Assembly (NCBI GenBank): GCA_013331415.1
Contig: DUGL01000012.1
Span: 1 to 5,787, forward strand
DNA: 5,787 nt
Direction of reading: 5' to 3'
DNA from: Methanoregulaceae archaeon
GTDB taxonomy: Archaea > Halobacteriota > Methanomicrobia > Methanomicrobiales > Methanospirillaceae
Under the pieces are notes generated by a model. The model was not told where the DNA came from, made no database searches, and saw only the letters and a list, made by a program, of their open reading frames with translations. Below, piece by piece: positions 5,224-5,787 of the stretch. The position numbers and the translations under genes were made by a program. The stretch's first letter is position 1. Each line of letters begins with the position of its first letter.

Positions 5224-5323
5224 CTGGTTTCTGGTGTATCGCTGGTGCCTGACTGGTTATTGCACATTCAATGCAAATTTGTTCAACACCAGTACCAGAT
5301 ACGAGGAATACTGAAAATCTGGT
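5224..5323. repeat. CTGGT motif cluster with nested inverted repeats
   Basis: CTGGT occurs at 5224, 5231, 5242, 5253 and 5319, and its complement ACCAG at 5288 and 5294. CTGGTGT (5231-5237) and ACACCAG (5286-5292) form an outer 7-bp stem that encloses the inner hairpin TTGCA (5260-5264) / TGCAA (5272-5276). An iterated protein site or a structured RNA would explain it; chance is not excluded. Confidence 0.35.
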
Positions 5324-5640
5324 TGGATAAGAGAACGGGTGAGAATGAGAAGCCAACACCGGGGGAAGTACAGGAAGTACTAGAAGAACAGGTGGATCGT
5401 GGAAGGTGAAACCATACTGCCCGGGAGGTAAATACCCCGGACGGCTACCAGATTGAAGATCATCCGGCAGCGGTTTCCAGGCATACTACTTCTAGGGTAC
5501 ACCTATGCGTGCATCCCATGTGATTGGAAGGCTGCAGAACAAGAGAGAATTATTCGTTATTCATTATATCCGGCCCGAAATGTTGTACAAATCGCTTTAT
5601 CCGCCCTTATTTGTAGAAAATGTGTGAGTATTACGTGGTG

Positions 5641-5703
5641 GATCGAAACTCCTTTCCCCTGCCGTGATTCCAGGGATTGAACTCTTTTATTGAATGATTG
5701 AAC
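5641..5703 (+). repeat. GATYGAAC-type direct repeats upstream of the next gene
   Basis: GATTGAAC occurs exactly at 5675-5682 and 5696-5703, 21 bases apart, or two helical turns. A related GATCGAAAC lies at 5641-5649, and the first two copies are each followed by a similar pyrimidine stretch (CTCCTTT and CTCTTTT). They end 18 bases before a TATA-like element, the position of an archaeal activator or repressor site. Confidence 0.4.
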
Positions 5704-5720
5704 CAGCCGATTAAGGAATA

Positions 5721-5728
5721 TTCATATA
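5721..5728 (+). promoter_or_regulatory. TATA-box candidate for a gene starting beyond the right edge
   Basis: TTCATATA lies about 58 bases before the Shine-Dalgarno at 5779. Transcription would begin near 5750, immediately before the hairpin at 5753-5771, leaving a leader of about 40 bases. Confidence 0.4.
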
Positions 5729-5752
5729 GTCCCAATTCCAAGATTTGAGTTG

Positions 5753-5771
5753 ATGCTGAGAGTATCAGCAT
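5753..5771 (+). promoter_or_regulatory. Perfect 7-bp hairpin/operator just upstream of a Shine-Dalgarno
   Basis: ATGCTGA (5753-5759) and TCAGCAT (5765-5771) flank the five-base loop GAGTA. After one G-G mismatch two more pairs (5750-5751 with 5773-5774) can extend the stem. It sits at the predicted transcription start and 7 bases before AGGAGG, so it could act as a repressor site or as a leader hairpin that affects translation. Confidence 0.5.
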
Positions 5772-5778
5772 GAAATGT

Positions 5779-5784
5779 AGGAGG
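5779..5784 (+). promoter_or_regulatory. Strong Shine-Dalgarno of a gene beyond the window
   Basis: AGGAGG ends three bases before the window edge, and no start codon follows inside it. With normal spacing the start would lie a few bases past 5787. A TATA-like element and hairpin upstream fit a rightward gene. Confidence 0.6.
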
Positions 5785-5787
5785 AAT

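Larger units (their letters stand above)
4881..5787. other. Long gene-free, lower-GC intergenic region
   Basis: No frame here shows a recognisable domain or a credible start with a ribosome site. The two longest open stretches (about 73 codons on minus, 75 on plus) are compositionally odd and lack support. Hand-counted 60-base lines have 30 (5161), 25 (5221) and 24 (5521) G+C, against 44 in recJ at 2341. The region holds a GC-rich patch of inverted repeats (4997-5095), short repeats and, at the right end, the upstream signals of another gene. No tRNA T-arm or rRNA segment was found. Decayed mobile DNA, an untranslated RNA or a large regulatory region are all possible. Confidence 0.6.

Noticed and set aside
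5138..5359. 73-codon minus-strand open frame in the gene desert
   Set aside because: There is no Shine-Dalgarno or promoter, no domain, and an amino-acid mix typical of random sequence.
5453..5680. 75-codon plus-strand open frame in the gene desert
   Set aside because: It starts with TTG without a ribosome site, has scattered Cys/Trp and shows no family resemblance; stops are frequent in adjacent frames.
5641..5703. CRISPR array
   Set aside because: GATTGAAC resembles the end of some CRISPR repeats, but the copies are only 8 bases, unequally spaced and imperfect, with no spacers or cas genes in the window.
5083..5773. Shared 9-mer TCAGCATGA at 5083-5091 and 5765-5773
   Set aside because: One or two 9-mer matches are expected by chance in about 950 bases, and each copy is explained by its own local palindrome.

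Overview
The window looks like a piece of a GC-rich methanogen chromosome, most likely Methanomicrobiales (Methanoregula/Methanosphaerula-like). The assignment rests on four gene families in archaeal form (RecJ/GAN-type DHH nuclease, archaeal NAC, TrmI tRNA methyltransferase, a TGT-C2/PUA protein), purine-rich Shine-Dalgarno sites and an archaeal TATA box (TTTATATA). Phylum-level archaeal identity is secure; the order is an inference from protein flavour and base composition.

Left part, minus strand (1-1199): the first 399 codons of a fused NnrE-NnrD enzyme that repairs hydrated NAD(P)H. The gene runs off the left edge, so its C-terminus is missing. A 214-base divergent spacer (1200-1413) with several inverted repeats separates it from the rightward genes.

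Middle part, plus strand (1414-4308): a tightly packed run of four genes: a RecJ/GAN-like single-strand exonuclease, a stand-alone TGT-C2 + PUA RNA-binding protein (56-base overlap with recJ), the nascent-polypeptide-associated complex protein (6-base gap) and the tRNA (adenine-N1)-methyltransferase TrmI (ATGA overlap). The spacing implies one transcript with translational coupling. It joins a replication/repair nuclease to three factors acting on tRNA, rRNA or the nascent chain. A T-run directly after the trmI stop probably ends it.

Right part (4309-5787): a separately promoted gene for a small exported protein of unknown function (4461-4841), followed by two T-runs and then about 945 bases with no convincing gene. 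This last stretch is clearly less GC-rich than the operon (hand-counted 60-base lines: 24-30 G+C at 5161, 5221 and 5521, versus 44 at 2341). It contains a GC-rich patch of nested inverted repeats (4997-5095), a cluster of CTGGT motifs, GATYGAAC-type repeats and, at the extreme right edge, a TATA-like element, a perfect 7-bp hairpin and a strong Shine-Dalgarno for a gene that starts just outside the window. I see no complete new defence or mobile system. The most worthwhile unexplained material is this structured intergenic region and the orphan exported protein.
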